Positions 1 through 7,589 of a stretch of DNA of 17,072 nucleotides are shown here, in pieces. The notes below the pieces were generated by a model that was given only the letters and a program-made list of their open reading frames with translations, was not told the origin of the DNA and ran no database searches. How positions within the stretch are numbered: the first letter of the stretch is position 1; each line of letters begins with the position of its first letter. The DNA comes from an uncultured Oscillospiraceae bacterium (lineage in GTDB: Bacteria; Bacillota; Clostridia; Oscillospirales; Ruminococcaceae), in NCBI GenBank assembly GCA_900552845.1, contig USBC01000022.1:1-17072 (forward strand), written 5' to 3'. The translations under genes were made by a program, and so were the position numbers.

Positions 1-75
1 CCTCCTTAGCTCAGTCGGTAGAGCATGCGGCTGTTAACCGCAGGGTCGTCCGTTCAAGCCGGACAGGGGGAGCCA
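1..75 (+). tRNA. tRNA-Asn (GTT), 5' end truncated by one base
   Basis: A cloverleaf can be read: D arm from about position 9, anticodon stem-loop with loop CTGTTAA and anticodon GTT at 33-35, T arm GTCCG/CGGAC around TTCAAGC, and an encoded 3' CCA at 73-75. The 3' acceptor strand AGGGGGA (65-71) pairs with CCTCCT at 1-6 (one G-T pair) and needs one more 5' base, so the window begins at tRNA base 2. Anticodon GTT reads Asn codons AAC/AAU. Confidence 0.95.
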
Positions 76-120
76 AAGTCCCGAGTGCAGCAGCATTTGG
101 GACTTTTAATTTTTCTTTTT
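75..120 (+). terminator. Intrinsic terminator of the tRNA transcript
   Basis: AAAGTCCC (75-82) pairs with GGGACTTT (99-106) and is followed by a T-rich run to 120. The stem starts at the last A of the CCA end, so termination directly follows the tRNA. Confidence 0.85.
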
Positions 121-151
121 TCATGCTAAAATAGGGCGAAAGGAGATGCCT

Positions 152-625
152 ATGAAGCTATTATTCAAGCAGCGTTTTTTCTCATGGTTCGACAGCTACG
201 ATATTTATGATGAGGCAGGCAGCACGGTGTATGTTGTCAAGGGACAGTTTTCGTGGGGGCACTGCCTTAAAATATTTGACCCGACCGGCAGCGAGCTGGG
301 CATGGTAAAGCAGCGCGTTTTTACCTTGCCGCCGAAGTTCGACCTCTACCGCGGCGCAACGCAGATCGGCAGCCTCAAAAAGGAATTTTCTCTGTTCCAG
401 CACCGGTACAATCTCGATTGCAACGGCTGGCATGTGGAGGGCGACTGGTTGGGCTGGGATTATTCCATTGTAGACGGCAGCGGCAGAACAGCAGCGACCA
501 TCAGCAAGGAGCTTTTGAATTGGACGGACACCTATGTCATTGACGTGGTGAATCCGCAGGACGCCTTGACGGCCTTGATGGTGGTGCTTGCCATTGATGC
601 AGAAAAGTGCAGTGCCGGAGGTTGA
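152..625 (+). CDS. LURP-one-related / YxjI-like protein (tubby-like fold)
   Basis: A 157-aa soluble protein with no signal peptide or membrane segment. The N-terminal pattern MKLLFKQRFFSWFDSYDIYD, followed by short strand-like repeats (YVVKGQF, LKIFD, IGSLKKEF, HVEGDW, IVDGSGR, ISKELLNWTDTYVID), is typical of the LOR/YxjI family, whose members fold as a tubby-like beta barrel around a central helix. The molecular function of bacterial members is poorly known; binding of membrane lipid or another ligand has been suggested from the fold. I chose ATG 152 over ATG 146 because AGGAG (141-145) abuts 146 but is six bases from 152. It sits alone between the tRNA terminator and a long gap. No convincing terminator follows. 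Confidence 0.8.
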   Translation: MKLLFKQRFFSWFDSYDIYDEAGSTVYVVKGQFSWGHCLKIFDPTGSELGMVKQRVFTLPPKFDLYRGATQIGSLKKEFSLFQHRYNLDCNGWHVEGDWLGWDYSIVDGSGRTAATISKELLNWTDTYVIDVVNPQDALTALMVVLAIDAEKCSAGG

Positions 626-886
626 CATTTATTCAAGCGGCGGTTGAATTGCGGGGCTTAAGCATCGCTGCCGGACCGAAAAAGGCGCTGGGGTGCTGAA
701 TTTGCCGTTTGACGCGGGCTGTCCGCTTGTTAAGTATTTTCCCCTGCTGTGGCGGGAAAGCCCGCAGAAAGCATATATCCAGCCGTCCGCCCGCATAGGG
801 CGGGCGGTTGTGCCGTTTGTGGGGAGCGGTTGGGCAATGAGTACGGTTTTTCTCGTCGGAGGGGAGTTTTTTCTCTGTCGGCGTCA
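626..886. other. Gap without a recognisable gene; contains GC hairpins
   Basis: No reading frame here has both a good ribosome binding site and protein-like composition. Visible structure: GCGGG/CCCGC around AAAG near 752-764, and a perfect 8-bp hairpin CCGCCCGC (787-794) / GCGGGCGG (800-807) with loop ATAGG. The second hairpin lacks a proper T run, so I do not call it a terminator. Confidence 0.5.
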
Positions 887-915
887 TTGCAAAATCGCCG
901 CGCCTGTGTTATAAA
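887..915 (+). promoter_or_regulatory. SigA-type promoter of the FAD protein gene
   Basis: TTGCAA (887-892), a 17-base spacer and TATAAA (910-915). Transcription would begin near 922, giving a leader of about 60 bases before the ATG at 983. Confidence 0.65.
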
Positions 916-935
916 TAAATTATCTAGGATTATAG

Positions 936-969
936 GGTTGGCTGCGCTGCTGCCAACTGTTATTTTTTG
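936..969 (+). promoter_or_regulatory. Leader hairpin plus T run, possible attenuator
   Basis: GTTGGC (937-942) pairs with GCCAAC (952-957), with an extra G-T pair outside, followed by TGTTATTTTTT ending at 969. The hairpin sits between the promoter and the GGAGG at 971-975, so it has the form of an intrinsic terminator inside the leader. The six-pair stem is short, so strong termination is uncertain. Confidence 0.4.
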
Positions 970-982
970 TGGAGGTCATACT

Positions 983-2350
983 ATGAATTACGATGTGATC
1001 ATCATCGGCGCGGGCCCCGGCGGTATTTTCTCTGCCTATGAGCTGACCCGTCTGGCTCCCCGGCTGCGGGTCGCGGTATTCGAGGCGGGACACGCTCTCA
1101 GCCGCCGCCACTGCCCCATCGACGGCGTTAAGGTCAAAAGCTGTATCGGCTGCACCACCTGCTCCATTATGAGCGGCTTTGGCGGGGCGGGTGCCTTTTC
1201 TGATGGCAAGTACAATATCACCAATGACTTCGGCGGCACCTTGTATGAGTATATCGGGAAAAAGCAGGCGCTGGAGCTGATGCGCTATGTTGACGAGATC
1301 AACCTTGCCCACGGCGGCGAGGGCACTAAGCTCTATTCCACCGCCGGCACCCGTTTTAAGACAGTCTGCATTCAGAACGATTTGCACCTTTTGGACGCCT
1401 CGGTGCGGCATTTGGGCACCGACATTAACTACGAGGTGCTGCAGAACCTGTATGAGGAATTAAAAGACAAGGTCAAATTCTTCTTTGATACACCGGTTAC
1501 GGCGGTGGCGGCAGAACAAAACGGCTATCGCATTTGCTGTGCGGCAGGCGAGTATACCTGCCAAAAGTGCGTGATCTCGGTCGGGCGCAGCGGCAGCAAG
1601 TGGATGGAAACGGTCTGCCGGGAGCTTTCAATCCCGACTCACTCCAATCGGGTCGATCTGGGGGTGCGGGTGGAGCTGCCTGCAGAGGTCTTTGCCCACC
1701 TGACCGATGAGCTGTATGAAAGCAAGATCGTTTACCGCACGGAGAAATACGGCGATAAGGTGCGCACCTTCTGCATGAACCCCAAGGGCGCCGTAGTGAA
1801 TGAAAATACCAACGGCATCATCACCGTGAACGGACACAGCTACGAGGATCCCGCCCGCCAGACCGAAAACACCAACTTTGCCCTATTGGTGGCACAGCAC
1901 TTTTCAGAGCCGTTTAAGGACTCCAACGGCTATGGCGAGAGCGTCGCGCGGCTGAGCAATATGCTGGGCGGCGGAGTGATCATTCAGCGCTTTGGCGATC
2001 TGATCCGCGGTCGCCGCTCCACACCGGAGCGCATGGAGGAGGCATTCATCACCCCGACACTGAATGCTACTCCCGGCGACCTCAGTCTGGTGCTGCCCAA
2101 GCGGATTCTGGACGATATTGTGGAGATGATTTATGCACTGGATAAAATAGCCCCCGGCACCGCCAATGAGGACACCCTGTTGTACGGCGTGGAGGTCAAG
2201 TTCTACAATATGGAGGTCGAGGTGAATAAAAAGCTGGAAAGCCGTCAGCATCACGGACTGTATATCATCGGGGACGGCAGCGGCATCACCCATTCGCTTT
2301 CCCACGCCTCCGCCAGCGGCGTGTATGTCGCCCGCAATATTTTAGAATAA
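983..2350 (+). CDS. FAD-dependent dehydrogenase-like protein (COG2509 type)
   Basis: A 455-aa predicted flavoprotein. The N-terminus DVIIIGAGPGGIFSAYEL (residues 4-21) is a dinucleotide-binding fold with GxGxxG, and VAVFEAG (30-36) supplies the acidic ribose-binding position. Cysteines at 44, 54, 57 and 60 (CPIDG and CIGCTTC) precede SGFGGAGAFSDGK, a signature of the COG2509 group. Near the C-terminus IIGDGSGITHSLSHASASG is the second FAD contact. The substrate is unknown for this family; an oxidoreductase role is inferred from the fold. The start is ATG 983 behind GGAGG (971-975). A longer frame opens at 749 but would read through the promoter and leader and lacks a site at its start. The gene is monocistronic, ending at a bidirectional terminator. 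Confidence 0.88.
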   Translation: MNYDVIIIGAGPGGIFSAYELTRLAPRLRVAVFEAGHALSRRHCPIDGVKVKSCIGCTTCSIMSGFGGAGAFSDGKYNITNDFGGTLYEYIGKKQALELMRYVDEINLAHGGEGTKLYSTAGTRFKTVCIQNDLHLLDASVRHLGTDINYEVLQNLYEELKDKVKFFFDTPVTAVAAEQNGYRICCAAGEYTCQKCVISVGRSGSKWMETVCRELSIPTHSNRVDLGVRVELPAEVFAHLTDELYESKIVYRTEKYGDKVRTFCMNPKGAVVNENTNGIITVNGHSYEDPARQTENTNFALLVAQHFSEPFKDSNGYGESVARLSNMLGGGVIIQRFGDLIRGRRSTPERMEEAFITPTLNATPGDLSLVLPKRILDDIVEMIYALDKIAPGTANEDTLLYGVEVKFYNMEVEVNKKLESRQHHGLYIIGDGSGITHSLSHASASGVYVARNILE

Positions 2351-2371
2351 ACGATTCGTGGAGATAGAAAA

Positions 2372-2403
2372 CCCCGCAGACGGCAATCTGCGGGGAATTT
2401 TTT
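2372..2403. terminator. Bidirectional terminator between convergent genes
   Basis: CCCCGCAGA (2372-2380) pairs with TCTGCGGGG (2387-2395). On the plus strand it is followed by AATTTTTT, and on the minus strand by TTTTC. It serves the FAD gene on the plus strand and the ABC operon on the minus strand. Confidence 0.9.
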
Positions 2404-2412
2404 GCGAATGAA

Positions 2413-3150
2413 TCAAAGCACCTTGGCAAGGAAGCTCTGCAAACGCTCGCACTTGGGGTTGGCGAAAAACTCGTGCGGCTCGTTTTCCTCCATGATGACG
2501 CCCTCGTCCATGAACAGTACACGGCTGCCCACTTCGCGGGCAAAGCCCATCTCATGGGTGACAACCACCATCGTCATACCGTCCTGCGCCAGCTCTTTCA
2601 TAACGTCCAGCACCTCGCCGACCATTTCGGGGTCAAGGGCACTAGTCGGCTCATCAAACAGCATGACCTCCGGGTCCATGCACAGCGCCCGCACAATGGC
2701 GATCCGCTGCTTCTGCCCGCCGGAAAGCTGGCTGGGATAGGCGTTTGCTTTATCCTCCAGACCAACGCGGCGCAGCAATGCCAGCGCCTGCGCCTCAGCG
2801 TCCTCCTTACTCTTTTTCAGCAGGGTCATTGGTGCCAGCGTCATGTTGCGTAGAATGGTCATATTATTAAACAGATTAAAGTGCTGGAACACCATGCCCA
2901 TCTTCTGCCGGTGCAGGTTGATATCACACTTGGGGTCGGTGATCTCGGCACCGTCTACAAAGATGGCTCCGGCGGTGGGCGTCTCCAACAGATTCAGACA
3001 GCGCAGGAAGGTGGACTTGCCGCTGCCGGATGGGCCGATGACAACAACGACCTCGCCCCTCTGCACTTCGGTATTGATGCCCTTGAGCACCTCCAGCTTG
3101 CCGAAGGATTTTTTCAGGTCTTTTACCTCAATGATCGGTTTAGTGGTCAC
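2413..3150 (-). CDS. Polar amino acid ABC transporter ATP-binding protein (GlnQ/HisP type)
   Basis: A 245-aa cytoplasmic ATPase that would power amino acid import. Walker A is GPSGSGKST (39-47), the Q-loop glutamine lies in VFQHFNLF (about 88-95), the signature is LSGGQ (142-146), Walker B is VMLFDEP (162-168) and the switch histidine is in VVTHE (about H199). The length and motif order match PAAT-family ATPases such as GlnQ. The start is GTG 3150, ten bases after GGAGG (3165-3161), and it overlaps the end of the permease gene by 11 bases, which implies translational coupling. It is the last gene of the operon, with its TGA ten bases from the terminator T run. The exact amino acid cannot be told from the ATPase. 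Confidence 0.95.
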   Translation of the reverse strand: MTTKPIIEVKDLKKSFGKLEVLKGINTEVQRGEVVVVIGPSGSGKSTFLRCLNLLETPTAGAIFVDGAEITDPKCDINLHRQKMGMVFQHFNLFNNMTILRNMTLAPMTLLKKSKEDAEAQALALLRRVGLEDKANAYPSQLSGGQKQRIAIVRALCMDPEVMLFDEPTSALDPEMVGEVLDVMKELAQDGMTMVVVTHEMGFAREVGSRVLFMDEGVIMEENEPHEFFANPKCERLQSFLAKVL

Positions 3151-3877
3151 TGCTGCGCAGCCTCCTTTCCAGTTTGCCTACCAGCCAGCTGAAGAACATG
3201 ACCAGCAACAGATAAATGATCGCTACGGCAAGCAGCGGCAAAAGCTGCTGATAGGTAGCGCCGCGAATGATTTCGCCGCCACGGGTCAGGTCGTTGACCG
3301 CCACATAGCAGGCGACCGAGGTTTCTTTCAGCAATACGATAAACTCGTTGGCAAGGGCGGGCAGGGTGTTTTTCAGCGCCTGCGGAATGACGATATACCA
3401 CATGGTCTGCACAAAGTTAAGACCCAAACTCCGTCCGGCTTCGCTCTGTCCGTTATCCACCGACATAATGCCTGCGCGAATGATCTCTGCCACATAGGCG
3501 CCGGAATTGATGCCGAAGCACAGCATAGCCACCGGCACACCGTCCCGCGCAGAGGTGAAGATGACAAAGAACATGATGAGAAGCTGAATCATGACAGGCG
3601 TACCGCGAATGACGGTCAGATACACCTTACAGATGGCATTTGCAATCTTCAGCAGAGTGCGGCCCGGTCCGGGACGCATTTCGTGGATATTTTTATCGTG
3701 GGCGGAGCGCACAATGGCAACAACCGAGCCGATGACAATACCGAGCAAAACGGCGACCAACGCGATTTTTAAGGTGTTGCCCAAGCCGCGGGTGATATAC
3801 CGCCAGCGGTCCTTGGTGATGAAGCAGGTGATGAAGTCAGCCTTTAGCTGCTCCCACCACAGCAGGAAGCTACTCAA
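3140..3877 (-). CDS. Polar amino acid ABC transporter permease (HisM/GlnP type)
   Basis: A 245-aa inner membrane protein. Hydrophobic segments lie near 36-56, 91-109, 115-135 and 208-233. The cytoplasmic coupling loop is visible at about 145-179: SEAGRSLGLNFVQTMWYIVIPQ followed by ALKNTLPALANEF, which matches the EAA-loop pattern of PAAT permeases. RGTPVMIQLL (91-100) is also typical. The start is a TTG at 3877 in a weak GAGG context; the next in-frame ATG would remove the first transmembrane segment, so the TTG is preferred. The gene lies between the binding protein and ATPase genes, separated from the first by a GC-rich hairpin and overlapping the second by 11 bases. One permease gene implies a homodimeric channel. 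Confidence 0.92.
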   Translation of the reverse strand: MSSFLLWWEQLKADFITCFITKDRWRYITRGLGNTLKIALVAVLLGIVIGSVVAIVRSAHDKNIHEMRPGPGRTLLKIANAICKVYLTVIRGTPVMIQLLIMFFVIFTSARDGVPVAMLCFGINSGAYVAEIIRAGIMSVDNGQSEAGRSLGLNFVQTMWYIVIPQALKNTLPALANEFIVLLKETSVACYVAVNDLTRGGEIIRGATYQQLLPLLAVAIIYLLLVMFFSWLVGKLERRLRSSDH

Positions 3878-3910
3878 TGGGTTCCCTCTTTTCTATCGTA
3901 ATAAGACAGC

Positions 3911-3947
3911 GGCACGGGGCGGAGCCGTGTGGCTCCGTCCCGTCGCC
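3911..3947 (-). repeat. Intercistronic GC-rich hairpin between binding protein and permease genes
   Basis: GGCACGGGGCGGAGCC (3911-3926) pairs with the complementary strand at 3931-3947 around a GTGT loop, with one bulged base. There is no T run. Hairpins in this position in ABC operons often protect the upstream message or reduce downstream expression, so that binding protein exceeds membrane subunits. That role is inferred here. Confidence 0.6.
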
Positions 3948-3965
3948 GAGGTAATGAAGACAGGT

Positions 3966-4745
3966 TTACTTGATGTACTTATCGATGATGCCCTGCAGGG
4001 TACCGTCCGCCTTCAGCTCCGCCAGTGCGGTGTTGACCTGATTCAGTAGATCGGTGTTCTGCTTATTGATGGCAATGGCATAGTCCTCAACGGTGTAGGC
4101 GGTATCCAGAATGGAAAGACCGGCATCGGGATTGGCAGCAACCAGCGCCTTGGCAGGCTCGTTATCCAGCATCACGCAGTCTACCTGACCGTTGATCAGT
4201 GCGGCAACGGCGTCGGTGGTCTTGGTGAAGCCCTTTACCTTCTCATCACCAAAGTCACTGGAGGCATACGTAAAGCCGGTGGTACCGCTCTGGGTGCCGA
4301 TGATGACGCCTTCAGCGCCCATATCATCGAGGGACTGAACCTTGCCGCCCTCCTTGACGATAACGACCTGAATACCGGTGGAATAGCTGTCGGAGAAGTT
4401 GACCTGCTCCAACCGCTCCTCATTGACGGTCATACCGGCCATGCCCATATCATACTTGCCGGCCTGTACGCCGCTTACAATGGAATCAAACGCGATATCA
4501 ACGACCTCCAGCTTCATGCCCAGCTTTTCGGCAATGGCACCGGCCACTTCCACATCAATACCGACCAGCTTATCGCCGTCGTAATATTCATAGGGAGGGA
4601 AGGTACCCTAGGTGGCCATATACAGGGTCTTGGTCTCGTCAGGGGTGGGATCGGGGGTCGGGGTGGGATCAGGGGTGTCGTTGCCGCAGGCAACCATCGC
4701 CAGCAGCATCATGGCAGCCAGCAGAACAGCAAATAATTTTTTCAT
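3966..4745 (-). pseudogene. Polar amino acid ABC transporter substrate-binding lipoprotein, interrupted by in-frame TAG
   Basis: The frame runs 260 codons from ATG 4745 (AAGGAG upstream) to TAA 3966, interrupted only by TAG at codon 46 (4610-4608). Residues 1-20 form a lipoprotein signal, MKKLFAVLLAAMMLLAMVAC, with acylated Cys20; a TPDPTPTPDPTPDE linker follows. After the stop the mature domain continues intact: TFPPYEYYDGDKLVGIDVEV, AFDSIVSGVQAGKYDMGMAG, NEERLEQVNFSDSYSTGIQ, GTQSGTTG, and a C-terminal LKADGTLQGIIDKYIK. These are standard for family 3 (PAAT) binding proteins. The stop replaces the residue just before the conserved TFPPYEYY strand. No good restart codon with a binding site follows. 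Either this is a recent nonsense mutation or sequencing error, or the TAG is read through. Permease and ATPase look intact. Confidence 0.85.
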
Positions 4746-4864
4746 AGCAGTTTCTCCTTTTTATCTTTTGTGTTTGTCTTTTTTGGTAGTGCTGTGCCGG
4801 TATTGTTGCCGCCATAGCGCTGGTGATATGAATTATTATACATCATTATTCACCGATGTAAAGC
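4746..4864 (-). promoter_or_regulatory. Promoter and leader of the amino acid ABC operon
   Basis: On the minus strand TTTACA (4862-4857), a 16-base spacer and TATAAT (4840-4835). The transcript would start near 4828, leaving a leader of about 80 bases, with AAGGAG shortly before the ATG at 4745. The rest of the divergent gap (4865-4992) is AT-rich with no gene visible. Confidence 0.7.
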
Positions 4865-4992
4865 GTCAAAACAGAGATAAGCGACCAAAAACAGCAAAAT
4901 AAATTAGAGAAAAGCAACAAAATTGCAAAACAGCAATGAATAAATATACATATAAAAATGAATATTCAATCATTGCCGTGTGGCGCTTTCGG

Positions 4993-5040
4993 TTGCTCTG
5001 CGCCGCCGGACAAGCTATAATAGGAGCATAACGATGCTCC
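4993..5040 (+). promoter_or_regulatory. Promoter of tex with an inverted repeat at the start site
   Basis: TTGCTC (4993-4998), a 17-base spacer and TATAAT (5016-5021). Immediately downstream GGAGCAT (5023-5029) is inverted as ATGCTCC (5034-5040) around AACG. It covers the expected start of transcription, so it could be an operator or a 5' end hairpin in the mRNA. Confidence 0.65.
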
Positions 5041-5057
5041 GAAGGGGAGGAAAAACA

Positions 5058-7220
5058 ATGGAATTGATACAGCAGCTTTCGCAGGAGCTGAAGCTCCGCC
5101 CGGCACAGGTCGAAGCGGCAGTGCGCCTTTTAGATGAGGGGAATACCATTCCCTTTATTGCCCGATACCGCAAAGAGATGACCGACAGCTTAGATGACGC
5201 CGCACTGCGGGATCTCAGCGACCGGCTGGAATACCTGCGCAATCTGCAAAAGCGGCGGGAAGAGGTGCTGCGCTCCATTACCGAGCAGGAAAAGCTGACG
5301 CCGGAGCTGGAGGCTGCTGTTAATGCGGCGACCACACTGGCGGAGGTGGAGGATCTTTACCGCCCCTACAAGCCTAAGCGCCGGACCCGCGGCAGCATTG
5401 CACGGGAAAAAGGACTGGAGCCGCTGGCAGCGGCGATCCGCGCCCAGAATACGCTGCAGGAGCCGCTTTCCATGGCGGAAAAATATATTGACCCCGAAAA
5501 GGGCGTAGAAACCGCAGGAGACGCGCTTTCCGGCGCAATGGATATTCTGGCGGAGGACATCTCCGATGACGGGGAGATCCGCAAGGCGCTGCGTTTGTTG
5601 ATCCACCGTGCGGCAGTTGTGACCGCCACCGGCGACAGCACCGAGAATACCACCTATAAAATGTACTATGATTTTAAGGAGCCGGTCAGCCGCATTGCCC
5701 CGCACCGCATACTGGCACTGAACCGGGGTGAAAAAGAGGGCTTCCTGAAAACCGCTATTGTGCTGGAGGAGGAAAAAGCGCTGGAGACGATCCGCCGCAA
5801 AACCGTGACTGCCAACAATGCCTGCGGGCGGGCAGTGGCGGAGGCGGGCGCCGATAGCTGGAAGCGACTGATTGCCCCCAGCATGGAAAATGAGACCTTC
5901 CGCGAGCTGTTTGAGAATGCCAGTGAACAGGCAATCCGCGTGTTTGCCGAAAATCTGCACCATCTATTGATGCAGCCCCCGCTCACCGGTCAGGTGGTGC
6001 TGGGCTGGGATCCCGGTTACCGCAATGGCTGCAAGCTGGCGGTGGTGGACGCCACAGGGCGTGTGTTGGATACCGCCGTGGTTTATCCTACCCAACCCTT
6101 TAATAAGATAGCGGAAACCAAACGCCGTGTGACCGACCTCCTGAAAAAGCACCATGTCACCGTCGTTTCCATCGGCAACGGTACCGCCAGCCGTGAATCG
6201 GAAAAAATCGTGGCGGAGTTGATTGCGGAAAGCGGTTTGCCGGTTCAATATGCCATCGTCAGCGAGGCGGGTGCCTCGGTCTATTCCGCTTCCAAGCTGG
6301 CAAGTGAGGAATTCCCGGATTATGACGTGAACCTGCGCAGTGCGGTCTCCATTGCCCGCCGTTTGCAGGATCCGCTGGCAGAGTTGGTTAAAATCGACCC
6401 AAAAGCCATCGGAATCGGGCAGTATCAGCACGATATGCCGCCCACGCGTCTGGACGCAGCGCTTGCCGGTGTGGTAGAAAGCTGCGTGAACTCGGTGGGC
6501 GTTGACCTGAATACCGCGTCCCCTTCGCTGTTGGGGCATATTGCCGGCATCAATTCCGCTATTGCCAAAAATATTGTGGCATACCGGGAAGAAAACGGCG
6601 GCTTTACCGCGCGTCCGCAGCTTCTCAAGGTACCGAAGCTCGGCAAAAAGGCGTATGAGCAATGTGCGGGTTTTTTGCGTATCTCCGGTGGTAAAAACCC
6701 GCTGGACGCTACTGCGGTCCACCCCGAAAGCTATCCGATTGCCGAAAAGCTGCTTTCTCTTTGCGGCTGCACCATGGCGGAGATCGGCACCGATAAGATG
6801 AGGGAACTGCCCGCTATGGCGGATCAGATCGGTTATCCGGCATTGGCGGAGCAGCTTTCCGCCGGCGAACCGACCGTGAGGGATATCATCGCCGAGCTGC
6901 AAAAGCCGGGGCGTGACCCCCGAGAGGCGCTGCCGCCCACAGTACTGCGCAGTGATGTGCTGGAGATGAAGGATCTAAAGCCGGAAATGGAGCTGACCGG
7001 CACCGTCCGCAATGTGGTGGATTTCGGAGCTTTTGTGGATATCGGTGTGCATGAGGACGGCTTGATCCATATCAGCCAGATCGGTGAAAAATATGTAAAG
7101 CACCCCAGTGAGGTTCTTAAGGTCGGGGATATCGTGCGGGTCAAGGTGTTGGAGGTTGACCAAAAGCGCGGTAGGATCTCATTGACCATGCGAGGGGTCA
7201 AGCAGCCCGCCGCCCTATAA
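5058..7220 (+). CDS. tex: Tex family transcription accessory / S1 RNA-binding protein
   Basis: A 720-aa protein, the usual length for Tex. Domains in order: N-terminal helical region with TIPFIARYRKE (30-40) and VEDLYRPYKPKRRTRG (97-112); a YqgF-like RNase H fold starting at VVLGWDPGYRNGCKLAVVD (313-331) with SIGNGTASRESEK (371-383); helix-hairpin-helix motifs at about 478-545 (VGVDLNTASPSLLGHIAGI, LLKVPKLGKKAYEQCAGFLR); and a C-terminal S1 domain at about 643-713 (GTVRNVVDFGAFVDIGVHED, GLIHISQI). Tex binds nucleic acid and is linked to transcription elongation and ribosome-associated functions. The start is ATG 5058 with GGGGAGG (5044-5050); an upstream frame extension covers the promoter and is rejected. 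It is monocistronic. Confidence 0.96.
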   Translation: MELIQQLSQELKLRPAQVEAAVRLLDEGNTIPFIARYRKEMTDSLDDAALRDLSDRLEYLRNLQKRREEVLRSITEQEKLTPELEAAVNAATTLAEVEDLYRPYKPKRRTRGSIAREKGLEPLAAAIRAQNTLQEPLSMAEKYIDPEKGVETAGDALSGAMDILAEDISDDGEIRKALRLLIHRAAVVTATGDSTENTTYKMYYDFKEPVSRIAPHRILALNRGEKEGFLKTAIVLEEEKALETIRRKTVTANNACGRAVAEAGADSWKRLIAPSMENETFRELFENASEQAIRVFAENLHHLLMQPPLTGQVVLGWDPGYRNGCKLAVVDATGRVLDTAVVYPTQPFNKIAETKRRVTDLLKKHHVTVVSIGNGTASRESEKIVAELIAESGLPVQYAIVSEAGASVYSASKLASEEFPDYDVNLRSAVSIARRLQDPLAELVKIDPKAIGIGQYQHDMPPTRLDAALAGVVESCVNSVGVDLNTASPSLLGHIAGINSAIAKNIVAYREENGGFTARPQLLKVPKLGKKAYEQCAGFLRISGGKNPLDATAVHPESYPIAEKLLSLCGCTMAEIGTDKMRELPAMADQIGYPALAEQLSAGEPTVRDIIAELQKPGRDPREALPPTVLRSDVLEMKDLKPEMELTGTVRNVVDFGAFVDIGVHEDGLIHISQIGEKYVKHPSEVLKVGDIVRVKVLEVDQKRGRISLTMRGVKQPAAL

Positions 7221-7245
7221 AACAGAGTTTCAGCAGGGGGAAAGC

Positions 7246-7395
7246 CGCCCGCAGGGCGCTCCGGCGCAGCCGGAGCCCGGCGCCCACCCCCCCCCACCCC
7301 CCCCCCCCCGGGGGCCGGGGACCCCGGGGCGGGGCGGTCGCCGGAGGCTCCGCCGGGGATGCGGGCCCGGGCGGGGGCGGCTTGCCCTGCGGGCG
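7246..7395. repeat. GC-rich multi-hairpin element with C homopolymer
   Basis: CGCCCGCAGGGC (7246-7257) is exactly inverted as GCCCTGCGGGCG (7384-7395). Inside are a perfect 8-bp hairpin GCTCCGGC/GCCGGAGC with loop GCA (7258-7276), a run of 9 C, one A and 13 C (7287-7309) followed by G runs, and further GC-rich complementary stretches. It lies between the stop of tex and the ferredoxin promoter and shows no protein-coding signal. It resembles the elements at 8760-8849 and 13505-13615 in layout. Confidence 0.6.
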
Positions 7396-7458
7396 TCCTG
7401 CGAGACTGCTCCTTTTCGGCTTTTTTGCGGCGGGCGGTACCACGCCTTCGCAAACCTC

Positions 7459-7551
7459 TTGATTTTTTGGGAGAGTATGCTATAATACCCGTGAACAGGC
7501 TGGGGGACCGGTCTGCAATTCGCCATTCCCAAAACAGCGTGGGGCTGCAGA
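7459..7551 (+). promoter_or_regulatory. Ferredoxin promoter and leader
   Basis: TTGATT (7459-7464), a 16-base spacer and TATAAT (7481-7486) preceded by TGC, giving an extended -10. The leader is about 97 bases and can form a hairpin from TCTGCA (7512-7517) and TGCAGA (7546-7551) with CCC/GGG inside. The long leader for a tiny gene may matter for mRNA stability. Confidence 0.7.
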
Positions 7552-7589
7552 GGGCGTATGGCAAAGATCCTGTCAGGAGGTACAATACT

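Noticed and set aside
749..982. N-terminal extension of the FAD protein frame back to 749
   Set aside because: It covers the promoter and leader hairpin, has no binding site at its start, and the GxGxxG motif begins right after the ATG at 983, which has GGAGG.
4399..4902. Plus-strand small frames opposite the binding protein
   Set aside because: They are antisense to a clear binding-protein sequence and lack start signals.
5190..6902. Long open frames on the minus strand opposite tex (257 and 312 codons)
   Set aside because: They are antisense shadows of a well-recognised gene, common in GC-rich coding DNA, with no binding sites or protein-like motifs.
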